Assembly: GCF_007859295.1 (NCBI RefSeq)
Contig: NZ_VOHB01000002.1
Location: 434,001-498,000, forward strand
Direction: 5' to 3'
Source: Planococcus sp. CPCC 101016
GTDB lineage: Bacteria > Bacillota > Bacilli > Bacillales_A > Planococcaceae
Length of the DNA: 64,000 bases
Notes under the pieces: generated by a model
The model's database searches: none
What the model was told of the DNA's origin: nothing
The model's input: the letters and a program-made list of their open reading frames with translations, nothing else
Position numbers and translations under genes: made by a program
In this document: positions 52,276 through 61,050 of the stretch, in pieces
How the letters are laid out: each line of letters starts with the position of its first letter
Numbering within the stretch: position 1 is the first letter of the stretch

Positions 52276-53745
52276 GAATTTCCCAATGATTTTATTCGCT
52301 ACATTCAAGCCGCTCAATACGACCATGGGTGATCCGCCGCCGGGATGTGTACTGCCGCCGACGAAATACAGATTTCGGATATCGCGGCTGGCATTTGGCG
52401 GCCGCAGAAATGCGTCTTTCGGTCGATTGGATGAAGGTCCATACAAGGCGCCGCGGAAAGATCCGAATTTATCTCGGATAAAAGCGGGAGTAAAGAGTTG
52501 CTCTTCCGCAAGATGACTGCGAATATCGACCCCATAGTTTAAAAGAAAGTCATAAATACGTTCTTTATAAGCCTCTGGATCAATTTGAAGATGCCCCTCT
52601 TTGGTCAGAGCGGGTGCATTGACAAGGATAAACAAGTTGTCGCCATCAGGAGAGACCGACGGATCCGTGTAGGAAGAATTACTGATGTAGACTGTCGGCT
52701 CATCGCTATAGACTGAAGCATCAAACAAGTCATTGAATTCCTTTTGATAATCCGAGGAGAAAAAGACATTATGGTGTTTGAGGCTGTCGAGTCGTTTTGT
52801 TAAGCCAACAGTTATAACAAATGCCGAAATCGACGGTTCGAATGCGGCAACCTTAGCGTCAGATAAGGATGGACGCTCCGCTTCATTGACCAAATCTGGA
52901 AATGCTGATAGCAGATCTCCATTTAAAATGACCAAGTCCGCAGCAATTCGGGTTCCATCTTCAAGCTCGATGCCGTGGGCTTCTCCGTTGTCCGTCATGA
53001 TTTTTTTGACCACCGCATTGGTGTTCAATTGAGCACCGGATTTTCTGGCCACTTCAGAAAATGCTTTTGCAATGCCGGTGTTGCCGCCTTTTGTGTAGTA
53101 AACTCCTTCAACCAGTTCCAAGTAAGCGATCATGGAAAAAGTGGCCGGTGCCCGGTAAGGGGACGAACCGATGTATGTAGCATACCGGTCGAAGGCCTGA
53201 ACAAGTAAGGGATCTTTGAAATAGCGCTGAAAAAAATGGTGCATGGATTCTGCCGGGCGAACTTGAGAAAGGGCGAAGCCAAGAGACGGTGAAAGGTAAT
53301 CGCGCCAGGATTGAAAAGTCACCGGGAAAAAAAAGCGTTCCGATAATCTGTAAAGGCGGCTGATTTCTTTTATGAAAGCCGGGTATTTCTCCGCTGCCGA
53401 AGAATCGAAGGTTTGAAGATGGTGAATCATCTGTTCCTGATTGCTTGTAAAGTCAAATGCACGGCCATCTGGAAAATGATTGCGTGTATGTGCTTCTAAA
53501 GAAATGAACTCCAGGTAATCTGCTGGATTTTCACCTGTTTGGGAAATGACTTTATTGAAGACCGCCGGCATCGTAATCGTGTTTGGGCCGAAATCGAAAT
53601 GATAACTCCCCAGTTTAACAGGCATAAGTTTGCCGCCCAAATGATTGTTTTTTTCAAAAAGCTCCACTTCGAATCCTGCATGTGCCAGTGTTACTGCGGA
53701 GGCGAGTCCACCTAATCCGCCGCCGACTATGACGATTTTTTTCAT
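52252..53745 (-). CDS. crtP: Diaponeurosporene/diapolycopene oxygenase, CrtP (CrtNb) type
   Basis: This 497-residue FAD enzyme oxidises a terminal methyl group of the C30 carotene, giving an aldehyde. The FAD motif G-G-G-L-G-G-L-A-S-A is at 8-17; Y-I-G-S-S-P-Y-R-A-P-A near 215 and V-G-G-S-T-H-P-G-G-G-S-P-M-V near 460 resemble S. aureus CrtP. The open frame continues to 54069 inside the glycosyltransferase gene; the ATG at 53745, with AAGGAAGG upstream, is the true start. It overlaps the glycosyltransferase stop by ATGA and is last of four genes. Confidence 0.86.
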   Translation of the reverse strand: MKKIVIVGGGLGGLASAVTLAHAGFEVELFEKNNHLGGKLMPVKLGSYHFDFGPNTITMPAVFNKVISQTGENPADYLEFISLEAHTRNHFPDGRAFDFTSNQEQMIHHLQTFDSSAAEKYPAFIKEISRLYRLSERFFFPVTFQSWRDYLSPSLGFALSQVRPAESMHHFFQRYFKDPLLVQAFDRYATYIGSSPYRAPATFSMIAYLELVEGVYYTKGGNTGIAKAFSEVARKSGAQLNTNAVVKKIMTDNGEAHGIELEDGTRIAADLVILNGDLLSAFPDLVNEAERPSLSDAKVAAFEPSISAFVITVGLTKRLDSLKHHNVFFSSDYQKEFNDLFDASVYSDEPTVYISNSSYTDPSVSPDGDNLFILVNAPALTKEGHLQIDPEAYKERIYDFLLNYGVDIRSHLAEEQLFTPAFIRDKFGSFRGALYGPSSNRPKDAFLRPPNASRDIRNLYFVGGSTHPGGGSPMVVLSGLNVANKIIGKFKKTLPSS

Positions 53746-54848
53746 GAATAATGCCTTCCTTTCCATGAATAAGGCTGTTTTTTCAAAGATTTCCGCATGG
53801 ATTGCATCAGGACACCCAACATTGCCGCAGCTTGCAGAGGAATTAGAAACGCCAGATACCAGCGTTGGTTGGTGACCATGTCGACATACCAGCGTTGAGC
53901 TACTGTCAGCAAGTAAGGCATGATCCACAAGTAGAAACCGCTGAACAGGCCGTATACTGCTAGCACTGGAGGGAGAACATAAAAGATCGTATAAAAAAGA
54001 ATAAGGCCGACTGCAAGTACAGGTGAGCGTCCGATTCCGGCATAGCTGTTTTTCAGAAATCCTTCCCATACTTCAGAATTGGTGCTATACATCCGGCATT
54101 TTACCGACATTGTAATGTTGGCCAATACTACCTTGAATCCATGCTCCTTCATCTCACGGGCAATATGCACATCCTCGACCAGTGAAGTGTGGACCGCTGC
54201 ATGTCCGCCGATTTTTCGGTAGCTGCTTGTTTCAAACATCATCCACATGCCGTTTGCCGCGGTAGCCGCTTTGAATTTCGTATAATTTGCCAAAGCAATC
54301 GGCAAGTGGAACAAGATGACAAAATGCAGCATCGGGACAAGAAGCTTGCTAAGAAAAGGCGATACATCAAAGGCTGGGAAGCCGGTTAACAATTGAGATT
54401 TTTTTCGCTGCATCAAGGCCAATGACTGTACAATCGCTTTTGGCCTGAAGCGGACGTCCGCATCGACGAACAGCAAATACTCCCCCGAAGCGGCTTGCTG
54501 CAATTGGTGGCAAGCATGGACTTTTCCGACCCAATTTTCAGGAAGTTCTTTGCCCTGCAGAATAGCAAAACGAGAGTCTCCAGCAATCGTCCGTTCCAGC
54601 TCATCTTGTGTTCGATCTGTGGATTGATCATTTAAAATAATGAATTCCACATGTTCGTATGAAGAATTTTTCAAAGACTTTACCAGAGTTTCTACATTGC
54701 GCTCTTCGTTTCTCATGGGTACCAGTACTGACACCAAAGGGGCAGCAGACAGTCTCGGCTCCTTAGGCAAGGCCGGGAGAAACAGGCGATTGATGATAAT
54801 CCAAGCTAAAAAAGTCAAGTGGATCCCAATGTAAATGCCCATGATCAT
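53742..54848 (-). CDS. crtQ: Carotenoid glycosyltransferase, CrtQ type (GT2)
   Basis: This 368-residue membrane-bound family-2 glycosyltransferase probably attaches glucose to the C30 carotenoid acid. It has an N-terminal helix (3-22), the GT-A motifs V-P-M-R-N-E-E near 48, I-L-N-D-Q-S-T-D near 75, F-V-D-A-D-V near 127, the E-D acceptor pair in V-E-D-V-H near 223, and three C-terminal helices. The layout is that of S. aureus CrtQ. The ATG at 54848 overlaps the acyltransferase stop (ATGA); a second ATG two codons later has better spacing from AAGGAG and is an alternative. Confidence 0.86.
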   Translation of the reverse strand: MIMGIYIGIHLTFLAWIIINRLFLPALPKEPRLSAAPLVSVLVPMRNEERNVETLVKSLKNSSYEHVEFIILNDQSTDRTQDELERTIAGDSRFAILQGKELPENWVGKVHACHQLQQAASGEYLLFVDADVRFRPKAIVQSLALMQRKKSQLLTGFPAFDVSPFLSKLLVPMLHFVILFHLPIALANYTKFKAATAANGMWMMFETSSYRKIGGHAAVHTSLVEDVHIAREMKEHGFKVVLANITMSVKCRMYSTNSEVWEGFLKNSYAGIGRSPVLAVGLILFYTIFYVLPPVLAVYGLFSGFYLWIMPYLLTVAQRWYVDMVTNQRWYLAFLIPLQAAAMLGVLMQSMRKSLKKQPYSWKGRHYS

Positions 54849-55519
54849 TTTCTCCTTTTTCCAAGCGATTGAAACGCATCGCTGTTTTCGCTGATAACCG
54901 TCTTTTTTAAGGAATCAAGCTGTTCAGTGCAAAGCTGCTGCAAATAAAGCGTTTTTTCTTTGCGGGTCATATGTCCAATTTCTTCAGTGGACACAGGCTC
55001 GTGCTGGCGGATCCAGATATCCGGTTTTTGTTGGTGCCCAAATGAATAGTAAAAGCTGAGCGGCACAACAGGAACTTCTGGGCAATGCTCCATCAGATAA
55101 GCGATACCGGTTTGAAAAGCCAGTGGCCTTGTTTCAAGGTGAAACTCATCTCCCTGAGGGAAGAGTACAACTGACTTTCCCTGCTTCAGCAATGCTTCAG
55201 CGTATTGGAGTGAAGTCAGAATCTCTTTTGGTTTTTGGCGATTGATAGAAAATGCTCCAAGGTAACGGAAATAAGAATGCTTTTTTAATCCTTCTTCATG
55301 CATCATCATGTGGATATCGTGATGCCAGACTGTACGGTTCAAATAGAAAAATACTAGGCCATCCCACCAGGAACTGTGATTGGCAATAAACAATACCGGC
55401 TTTTCGGGAATGGCTTTTACGCCTTGTCCAAGAAGGCGCGAAAAGGAGGATCGGATAAGCGGCGTCAAGTACAGATTAAAACCTGTTTCAAATAAAGCCG
55501 ATTTCTTCGCATCAATCAT
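54845..55519 (-). CDS. PlsC-type acyltransferase of the carotenoid cluster
   Basis: This 224-residue protein has the acyltransferase motif N-H-S-S-W-W-D-G (HX4D) at 46-53 and F-P-Q-G-D-E near 119, a variant of the usual F-P-E-G. It would acylate the sugar of the glycosylated carotenoid. The S. aureus enzyme for this step, CrtO, is an unrelated small membrane protein, so here a PlsC-fold enzyme seems to take its place (inference from context). Overlaps both neighbours by 4 bases. Confidence 0.82.
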   Translation of the reverse strand: MIDAKKSALFETGFNLYLTPLIRSSFSRLLGQGVKAIPEKPVLFIANHSSWWDGLVFFYLNRTVWHHDIHMMMHEEGLKKHSYFRYLGAFSINRQKPKEILTSLQYAEALLKQGKSVVLFPQGDEFHLETRPLAFQTGIAYLMEHCPEVPVVPLSFYYSFGHQQKPDIWIRQHEPVSTEEIGHMTRKEKTLYLQQLCTEQLDSLKKTVISENSDAFQSLGKRRK

Positions 55520-56265
55520 ACAGGTCGCCTCTTCCAGGCCAGTAAAACAATCAAAACAGTTAAGAAAGCAGTCAAGGAAGCGGCCAGTATTAATCCGCCG
55601 ATTGCTCCAAGCATGATAAACATAGCGATCATTAATACATACAGCAGGACCATTCGTTTTTCAGGGAGTTTGGCCATAATGACCATAGATTTCTTTTTCA
55701 TCGTCAAGTCGATTATAAGATGCAGAACAAACGCCACGACAAACCAACCGAAAAAATTGGTCCAGGGAATATCATAATAATGTCCGGTATCTTCCCATAT
55801 CCAATATTGTTTAATTTGATAAGCCACCGGATCGATGATCAAATCAATAATGACGGCGCCAATCCCGCCGACTAGTGCATATAGTAAGCCACCGGAAGGA
55901 ACAATCCAGCGCGCGACTACGTGGGTAGTGGCCATGACCATCAACCAGGCGAAACCAATCGCAATGGGGACGCCAAAAACATTCGGTGCAAAACGGTCTG
56001 TGTAATCATAGGAACCGAACAAAAAACCGCTGTCTGCGCCAGCCCATTCTACTATGAAGGTGGAGAAGAATATGAGGACGCCAATAGCCGAACCAACACC
56101 GATGCCAAAGCGTTTAAGGAAGTACAAAAAGCCTAAGGTGCCGGCAAGCATCAGAAAGAATGCATTGGCCCACTCCAGCCAGGAGGGCAGTAAATCGAAA
56201 CCAAGTAAAATAATTCCGCATATGTACCAAAAAATAAAAAGTTTAAATATCCGATTTTCCCACAT
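55516..56265 (-). CDS. Carotenoid biosynthesis membrane protein, CruF / DUF422 family
   Basis: This 249-residue protein has about seven helices and the family blocks F-L-F-G-S-Y-D-Y-T near residue 82, P-I-A-I-G-F-A-W near 100, D-L-I-I-D-P-V-A near 140 and P-W-T-N-F-F-G-W near 168. CruF relatives hydrate the 1',2' double bond of the carotene end group. It is first of the minus-strand crt operon. GAGGGG precedes the ATG. Which end group it changes in a C30 pathway cannot be told. Confidence 0.87.
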   Translation of the reverse strand: MWENRIFKLFIFWYICGIILLGFDLLPSWLEWANAFFLMLAGTLGFLYFLKRFGIGVGSAIGVLIFFSTFIVEWAGADSGFLFGSYDYTDRFAPNVFGVPIAIGFAWLMVMATTHVVARWIVPSGGLLYALVGGIGAVIIDLIIDPVAYQIKQYWIWEDTGHYYDIPWTNFFGWFVVAFVLHLIIDLTMKKKSMVIMAKLPEKRMVLLYVLMIAMFIMLGAIGGLILAASLTAFLTVLIVLLAWKRRPV

Positions 56266-56301
56266 TATGAACAGCCCCTCAATAAATTCACTTATACAAA
56301 G

Positions 56302-56330
56302 ATTATACAGGAGACTGTCATAAATATAAA
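56302..56330 (-). promoter_or_regulatory. SigA promoter of the minus-strand crt operon
   Basis: On the minus strand TTTATA (56325-56330), 17 bases, TATAAT (56302-56307), 36 bases before the CruF-family start. Confidence 0.6.
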
Positions 56331-56616
56331 AACATGTGAGGTTCTATAGAAAGAAAGAGTGGCGTGGTGACCATACAAGGTGTTTTAAGCTTCCAAAATA
56401 AGGGGATAAATGGTGTAGTTTACTTTGCCGTTAGTTAGTTTTTTCGAGACATTCAAGTAGTTAAGTAATGGAAATCACGTATTTATTTAAATTTAAAAGA
56501 AAATTTTATCTAATTTTTCTACGGAGGATATAGCTCAAAGCCTTGAGGAGCAAGCACTCAGCTGTAACTGTTGATTTATCTGAGTATATCGTTAGTCTTG
56601 AATTTTCTGTAAACTA

Positions 56617-56645
56617 TTGCAGGGTTTCCTGCATAATAGTATACT
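56617..56645 (+). promoter_or_regulatory. SigA promoter with operator-like repeat, RpiR gene
   Basis: TTGCAG (56617-56622), 17 bases, TATACT (56640-56645). The perfect inverted repeat TGCAGG-GTTT-CCTGCA (56618-56633) covers the -35 and spacer, the place for an autoregulatory operator. Confidence 0.65.
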
Positions 56646-56689
56646 TTAGAAGAGTAAATGAGTGTGTTCTTTAAGTGGAGGCGTTAAAT

Positions 56690-57538
56690 ATGCAGGATTT
56701 ACTGCGAAGTGTGTCTAATTCTTACCCAGAATTTAGTTCAGGCCAAAAAAAGGTCGGTGATTTGTTTTTTAAAGAACCCATTTTTTTAGCGTTCTCTTCT
56801 GCTCTCGAAGTGGGCCGGCGAGTGAACGTCAGTGAATCGACAGTAATCCGCTGGACACAAAAACTTGGTTATAAAGGATACGCGGAATTTCAACAGGTCG
56901 TGCAGCGGAAACTTGCTGAAGAACGGCTGGATAAGGCGGAACAGAAAATTCCAGAACCTGTTGCTGATCAGTCTTTTCTGGAAAATTTATTGGATGCGGA
57001 CATTTTAAGTATTGTTAAGCTGAAAAAATCGATAAACGAAGACAAACTTCTTCAAGTCGTCGATAAAATCAGCCAGGCAGATCGTGTTTACGTCACCGGC
57101 AACTTTTTCGATTATGGCATAGCCCATTGGTTTGCCAGCTGGTTGAACCTCGCACTCAATCATACTGAGATGATGTACTCTTCAACGGGTGAATACTATA
57201 CCCAACTCTCCAAACTGGAGAAAGGGGACCTGGTGATTGCTTTTGTCTTTCCCCGGTATACAAGAATTGTCATCGATACATTGAGAAGCGCGAAAGAACA
57301 GGGAGCGAAAGTGATCGTTTTAACTGATTCTGAAGAATCGCCAGCCTGTGATTATGCAGACTATGTTCTTACCGTATCTGTGAATTCGAATCTAAGTATT
57401 GATTCGTACACATCGGTCCATGCACTTTTAACTTCGATTATGCGATTTGTATATGTCAAAGATCAGGTCAAAATAAATCGTAATTTGGCGAAGGTCGAAG
57501 CTGTCTACAAAGAGCGAAATCTTTTTATTCCGTATTAA
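56690..57538 (+). CDS. MurR/RpiR-family transcriptional regulator
   Basis: This 282-residue protein has an RpiR-type helix-turn-helix at about 1-77 (E-F-S-S-G-Q-K-K-V-G-D, then S-E-S-T-V-I-R-W-T-Q-K-L-G-Y-K-G-Y-A-E-F-Q) and a SIS sugar-phosphate binding fold at about 110-245 (V-Y-V-T-G-N-F-F, and the later A-K-V-I-V-L-T-D-S). The usual SIS serine signature is weak, so the ligand is uncertain. The GTG at 56675 overlaps the GGAGG site, so ATG at 56690 is the start. It precedes an amino-acid ABC importer by 170 bases, which it may control. Confidence 0.87.
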   Translation: MQDLLRSVSNSYPEFSSGQKKVGDLFFKEPIFLAFSSALEVGRRVNVSESTVIRWTQKLGYKGYAEFQQVVQRKLAEERLDKAEQKIPEPVADQSFLENLLDADILSIVKLKKSINEDKLLQVVDKISQADRVYVTGNFFDYGIAHWFASWLNLALNHTEMMYSSTGEYYTQLSKLEKGDLVIAFVFPRYTRIVIDTLRSAKEQGAKVIVLTDSEESPACDYADYVLTVSVNSNLSIDSYTSVHALLTSIMRFVYVKDQVKINRNLAKVEAVYKERNLFIPY

Positions 57539-57704
57539 TAGCGAGTAAATCCGCTAATTTTTACAGGTAAATCTCTGATCGTGAAAATACGGTTGGAACC
57601 ACTAACACTAGAGTAATTTTTTTATCTGGAAACACTCAATTTACTGGGAAATTCCGAAACGCCTCGGCGATTTGGTCAATTATAAACGAAAAGGGGAGAG
57701 CGAA

Positions 57705-58544
57705 ATGAAAAAGAAATTGTCATTTTTAAGTGTAATTTTTTCTGCGGGAATGCTATTGGCTGCTTGTGGAGGGGATGACTCAACCAGTTCGGAAGAAGGA
57801 TCAAGTACAGAAGGCGGGAATAGTGATTTGAACTTAGTAGAAGAGGGGAAATTCACTAGTGCTTCAAGTGGACTTTACAAGCCGTTCAACTATGAAGAAG
57901 GCGGTAATTTAACAGGATTTGATATTGATATCGGCAATGCGCTTGCTGAAGAAATGGGATTGGAACCAAACCCGGTAACTACACCTTTCGAAACAATTAT
58001 TCAGGGATTGACTACTAACCGTTACGATGCGATTTTAGGATCTATGGCTATTACCGAAGAACGTGCTGAACAAGTGGCATTTTCTGATCCTTACTATTAC
58101 TCTGGCGGGGTGATTTTCGTCCGTGAAGGAAATACTGAAATTACTTCAGAAGCTGATCTTGAAGGAGCGACAATCGGCGTAGTTGGCCAAAGTACGTACG
58201 ATACAGCAGCGCAAAATTATACAGATGATATTCAATACTACAATAGTGACGTAGTAGCATTACAGGATCTAACAGTAGAAGGCCGTTTAGATGCTGTTAT
58301 TACAGCCGATGTAGTAGGATTTGAAGCGCAGAATGCAGGTTTGGAAATCGAAATGGTCGGCGATCCGCTATGGATTGAACAAGCAGCTGTCGCTGTACGT
58401 CAAGATGACGAAGCTTTGCTTGAAGCGATCAATGAAGCTTTAGCAACTATTGTAGAAAATGGAACATACGAAGAAATTTCTCAGAAGTGGTTTGGACGTA
58501 ACCTCCTCGATGTAGATCTTGAAGGAATTGAAATTCTCAACTAA
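57705..58544 (+). CDS. Amino-acid ABC transporter substrate-binding lipoprotein
   Basis: This 279-residue family-3 solute-binding protein is anchored outside the membrane by the lipobox L-L-A-A-C (Cys about 21). A Ser/Glu/Gly linker follows. The binding domain has Y-K-P-F-N-Y near 63, L-T-G-F-D-I-D-I near 74, and G-S-M-A-I-T-E-E-R near 118, typical of polar amino-acid binders such as those for glutamine, cystine or arginine. The exact amino acid cannot be named. The start ATG at 57705 has AAGGGGAG upstream; an ATG at 57672 does not. First of three transporter genes. Confidence 0.9.
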   Translation: MKKKLSFLSVIFSAGMLLAACGGDDSTSSEEGSSTEGGNSDLNLVEEGKFTSASSGLYKPFNYEEGGNLTGFDIDIGNALAEEMGLEPNPVTTPFETIIQGLTTNRYDAILGSMAITEERAEQVAFSDPYYYSGGVIFVREGNTEITSEADLEGATIGVVGQSTYDTAAQNYTDDIQYYNSDVVALQDLTVEGRLDAVITADVVGFEAQNAGLEIEMVGDPLWIEQAAVAVRQDDEALLEAINEALATIVENGTYEEISQKWFGRNLLDVDLEGIEILN

Positions 58545-58573
58545 ATGAGCTGAGATGGGGAGGAGTGGCGTTT

Positions 58574-59242
58574 ATGCCAGAGATATTTGTAACTGTATAT
58601 GACGTATTCATGCGAACATACCCTGGATTTTTAGAGGCCACTGTCGTAACACTCCAATTGACAGCTATCGGTGTCATTTTGGGAACAGTGATTGGACTAA
58701 TCTTCGCGCTGATGAAAATTTCAGGTTCAAAAATTTTACAGACTATCGCTAACATCTATATCACGATCATTCGTGGTACTCCGTTGATTGTACAGATTAT
58801 GTTTTTGTATTTTGGTATTGTTGAACTTTATACAATGTCCAATTTCTGGGCTGGTGCTATAGCACTCGGTGTCCATAATGGTGCCTATATTGCGGAGATT
58901 TTCCGCGGATCGATCCAAGGCATCGATCCAGGACAGCGGGAAGCTAGTTTGTCACTCGGGATGGACCGCCGGCAGACCATGAGCCGAATCGTATTTCCAC
59001 AGGCTTTGCGCCGTTCGATTCCGCCGCTTGGCAACCAATTCATCATTACGTTGAAAGATTCATCACTCGTTTACATCATCGGGGTAGCGGAAATCTTCTC
59101 TCTCGGAAACCGGGAAGCTGCACAATCATACCAGCCATTTGAATCATTCCTGGTTGTTGCGCTCTACTACCTCGTGCTTGTCATGATTTTCACATTCTTA
59201 TTGCGTTTGTATGAAAACAAACTCGATGTCGACAGAGCCTAA
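58574..59242 (+). CDS. Amino-acid ABC transporter permease
   Basis: This 222-residue His/Glu/Gln-type permease has about five helices. The family marks are T-L-Q-L-T-A-I-G-V near residue 26, R-G-T-P-L-I-V-Q near 69, N-G-A-Y-I-A-E-I-F-R-G near 100 and the EAA-like loop Q-R-E-A-S-L-S-L-G-M near 122. A GTG three codons earlier lies inside the ribosome binding region, so ATG at 58574 is chosen. It lies between the binding protein and the ATPase. Confidence 0.92.
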   Translation: MPEIFVTVYDVFMRTYPGFLEATVVTLQLTAIGVILGTVIGLIFALMKISGSKILQTIANIYITIIRGTPLIVQIMFLYFGIVELYTMSNFWAGAIALGVHNGAYIAEIFRGSIQGIDPGQREASLSLGMDRRQTMSRIVFPQALRRSIPPLGNQFIITLKDSSLVYIIGVAEIFSLGNREAAQSYQPFESFLVVALYYLVLVMIFTFLLRLYENKLDVDRA

Positions 59243-59254
59243 GGAGGGACTAAC

Positions 59255-59977
59255 ATGATTATTGGAGAAAACATTCATAAATCCTTTGGTGACCTCGAGG
59301 TGCTGAAAGGCGTAGACCTTCATGTTAAACCTCAGGAAGTTGTCGTTCTTGTCGGAGTCAGCGGCTCCGGAAAAAGTACGCTTCTCAGGTGCTTCAACTT
59401 CCTTGAAATGATCAATGAAGGAAAAATTACAATTGATGGGCATACGGTCAATCCAAAAAAGGATAATCTAACAAAAATACGCGCCGAAGTTGGTATGGTG
59501 TTTCAGCATTTTAACTTGTTTCCTCATAAAACGGTATTGGAAAATGTAATAGAAGCACCTATAACCGTTAAGAAAATGAAGAAGGAACAAGCTAAAAAAT
59601 TAGGAATGGAATTGCTGAAAAAGGTTGGTTTGGAAGACAAAGCCGGTGTTTACCCGAGTAAGCTTTCGGGTGGACAAAAGCAGCGTGTCGCTATTGCCCG
59701 ATCACTTGCTATGCAGCCGAAAGTTATGTTATTCGATGAACCGACTTCAGCTCTCGATCCGGAATTGGTTGGAGAAGTGCTTCAGGTCATGAAGCAATTG
59801 GCTGAAGAAGGAATGACGATGGTGGTTGTCACGCATGAGATGAAGTTCGCTAAAGAAGTAGCGGATCGAATCATCATGATTGATGAAGGCAGGATCATTG
59901 AATCGGCAGATCCCAAAACCTTCTTTGAAAATCCGAAAAATGAACGGACAAAGCAATTTATTCAATTAGTTGAATAA
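59255..59977 (+). CDS. Amino-acid ABC transporter ATP-binding protein (GlnQ type)
   Basis: This 240-residue ATPase has Walker [10 protein letters not shown] at 33-41, the Q-loop V-F-Q-H-F-N-L-F near 88, the signature L-S-G-G-Q near 137, Walker B M-L-F-D-E-P-T-S near 158 and V-T-H-E near 192. It powers the preceding permease. It starts 12 bases after the permease stop with AAGGAGGG. A terminator ends the operon. Confidence 0.94.
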   Translation: MIIGENIHKSFGDLEVLKGVDLHVKPQEVVVLVGVSGSGKSTLLRCFNFLEMINEGKITIDGHTVNPKKDNLTKIRAEVGMVFQHFNLFPHKTVLENVIEAPITVKKMKKEQAKKLGMELLKKVGLEDKAGVYPSKLSGGQKQRVAIARSLAMQPKVMLFDEPTSALDPELVGEVLQVMKQLAEEGMTMVVVTHEMKFAKEVADRIIMIDEGRIIESADPKTFFENPKNERTKQFIQLVE

Positions 59978-60015
59978 GCTGTCGTCAAATGGGTTTAAAA
60001 TACTAGTTGAGAAAG

Positions 60016-60054
60016 AAGGGGTCGGTTCATATGAACTGATTCCTTTTTTCTTTT
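60016..60054 (+). terminator. Terminator of the amino-acid ABC operon
   Basis: A 15-bp stem (60016-60030 with 60031-60045, including three G-U pairs, centre CATATG) is followed by TTTTTC. Confidence 0.7.
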
Positions 60055-60064
60055 AGGAATTGAC

Positions 60065-60089
60065 GTTTGTTGCTCAACAAAACGGATAA
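60065..60089 (+). promoter_or_regulatory. Weak candidate SigB promoter of the CBS gene
   Basis: GTTTGT (60065-60070), 13 bases, GGATAA (60084-60089). The -10 lacks one conserved G. Confidence 0.3.
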
Positions 60090-60125
60090 GGTATAGTAAT
60101 GAGATAATTTGAGGAGGCAGAAGGG

Positions 60126-60542
60126 ATGAGAATCGAAGAAATCATGACGACAGATGTCGAAACGTGCATGCCCGAATCAACGCTTCAGGAAGTCGCCTCG
60201 AAAATGCGGGAAATCAACGTGGGATCTATTCCAATCTGTGAAGAAGGACGATTGGTTGGAATCGTGACAGACAGGGACATTGTCATACGCGGTTTAGCCG
60301 AACAAATTCCCAGCGATGCAGCCATATCGGAAATCTTGTCAGCGGAAGTCGTTACCGGAACGGTGGAATTGACTGTTGAGGAAGCGGCTGACTTGATGGC
60401 CGTACATAAGATCCGTCGGCTGCCGATTGTTTCGGATGACCGAGTGATTGGAATTGTTTCTTTAGGCGACTTAGCAATCAGAGACGTTTCGGCAAATCAT
60501 TACGCGGAAAACACCATGATTGAAATATCTGAAATGGAATAA
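60126..60542 (+). CDS. CBS-domain protein
   Basis: This 138-residue cytosolic protein consists of two CBS domains (about 3-60 and 66-125) that together form one Bateman module. Each repeat shows the I-V-T-D-R-D or I-V-S-L-G-D block (47-52, 112-117) that contacts ribose of AMP or ATP in CBS proteins. No enzyme domain is attached, so it is a stand-alone ligand sensor like B. subtilis YhcV. GGAGGCAG precedes the ATG. Confidence 0.9.
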   Translation: MRIEEIMTTDVETCMPESTLQEVASKMREINVGSIPICEEGRLVGIVTDRDIVIRGLAEQIPSDAAISEILSAEVVTGTVELTVEEAADLMAVHKIRRLPIVSDDRVIGIVSLGDLAIRDVSANHYAENTMIEISEME

Positions 60543-60551
60543 CCGAAGCTT

Positions 60552-60588
60552 AAAAAAACCGGTTCATTTAAGAATCGGTTTTTTTTTG
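60552..60588. terminator. Bidirectional terminator, CBS gene / lipoprotein gene
   Basis: AAACCGGTTC (60556-60565) pairs with GAATCGGTTT (60572-60581, one G-U) with A-run before and T-run after. Confidence 0.88.
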
Positions 60589-60592
60589 AGCA

Positions 60593-61009
60593 TTATTCAG
60601 CTTTTTCAATCATCGAAGCAGAAATCATCGGCATATCTTCTTCGGCATTGCCTTCATAAATGCCGTCCGCTGTAATACTGTCTCCCACTTCTACAGGGGT
60701 TTCCGCCATATTTCGAATATATACTCGCATTTCTCCATCTCCCACAATAAAGGAAGGAAAGGCAATATCATCTGCCAGTTCTTCGACCGTGCCTTGTATA
60801 GAAACTCCTGTGCCTTCTTCGATACTGCCGGAAGCCAATTCTTCAAAACTTACAAACTCGGTGTCTTCTGCTTCTTCCGGAGCGGTGGGGTCCAACTCTC
60901 CTTCAGGAGCTTTTACTTCTGTCTGGCTTTCTTCAGTTACATCGGGTGCTGTCTCCCCGCATGCTGCTAAAATAAAAACCAGGCTTAATGGAATCAAAAA
61001 TCTGTACAT
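60593..61009 (-). CDS. Lipoprotein with OB-fold-like domain
   Basis: This 138-residue protein has a lipoprotein signal (L-V-F-I-L-A-A-C, Cys about 17), an acidic linker rich in Glu/Pro to about residue 50, and an OB-type beta-barrel segment (about 60-135: G-V-S-I-Q-G-T-V-E-E-L, V-Y-I-R-N-M, V-G-D-S-I-T-A-D-G-I-Y-E-G). No function is known to me. The frame opens at a GTG (61018), but GGAGGAG is too close to it; ATG at 61009 is chosen. A sigma-B-like promoter lies 40 bases upstream. Confidence 0.75.
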   Translation of the reverse strand: MYRFLIPLSLVFILAACGETAPDVTEESQTEVKAPEGELDPTAPEEAEDTEFVSFEELASGSIEEGTGVSIQGTVEELADDIAFPSFIVGDGEMRVYIRNMAETPVEVGDSITADGIYEGNAEEDMPMISASMIEKAE

Positions 61010-61050
61010 AGAAATCACGCTCCTCCAATAATTACCCTTGTTAGTTGAAT

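Larger units (their letters stand above)
56266..56689. other. Divergent intergenic region, carotenoid operon / RpiR gene
   Basis: About 420 bases without a credible ORF. The left end holds the cruF promoter and the right end the RpiR promoter. The middle (56340-56600) is A/T-rich and shows nothing I recognise. Confidence 0.6.

Noticed and set aside
53746..54069. Extension of crtP by 108 codons upstream
   Set aside because: The extra stretch is the glycosyltransferase gene read in another frame, and the ATG at 53745 has a good ribosome binding site and a proper FAD motif start.
57539..57565. Possible terminator after the RpiR gene
   Set aside because: TAGCG/CGCTA gives only a five-pair stem with a short T-run; too weak to list.
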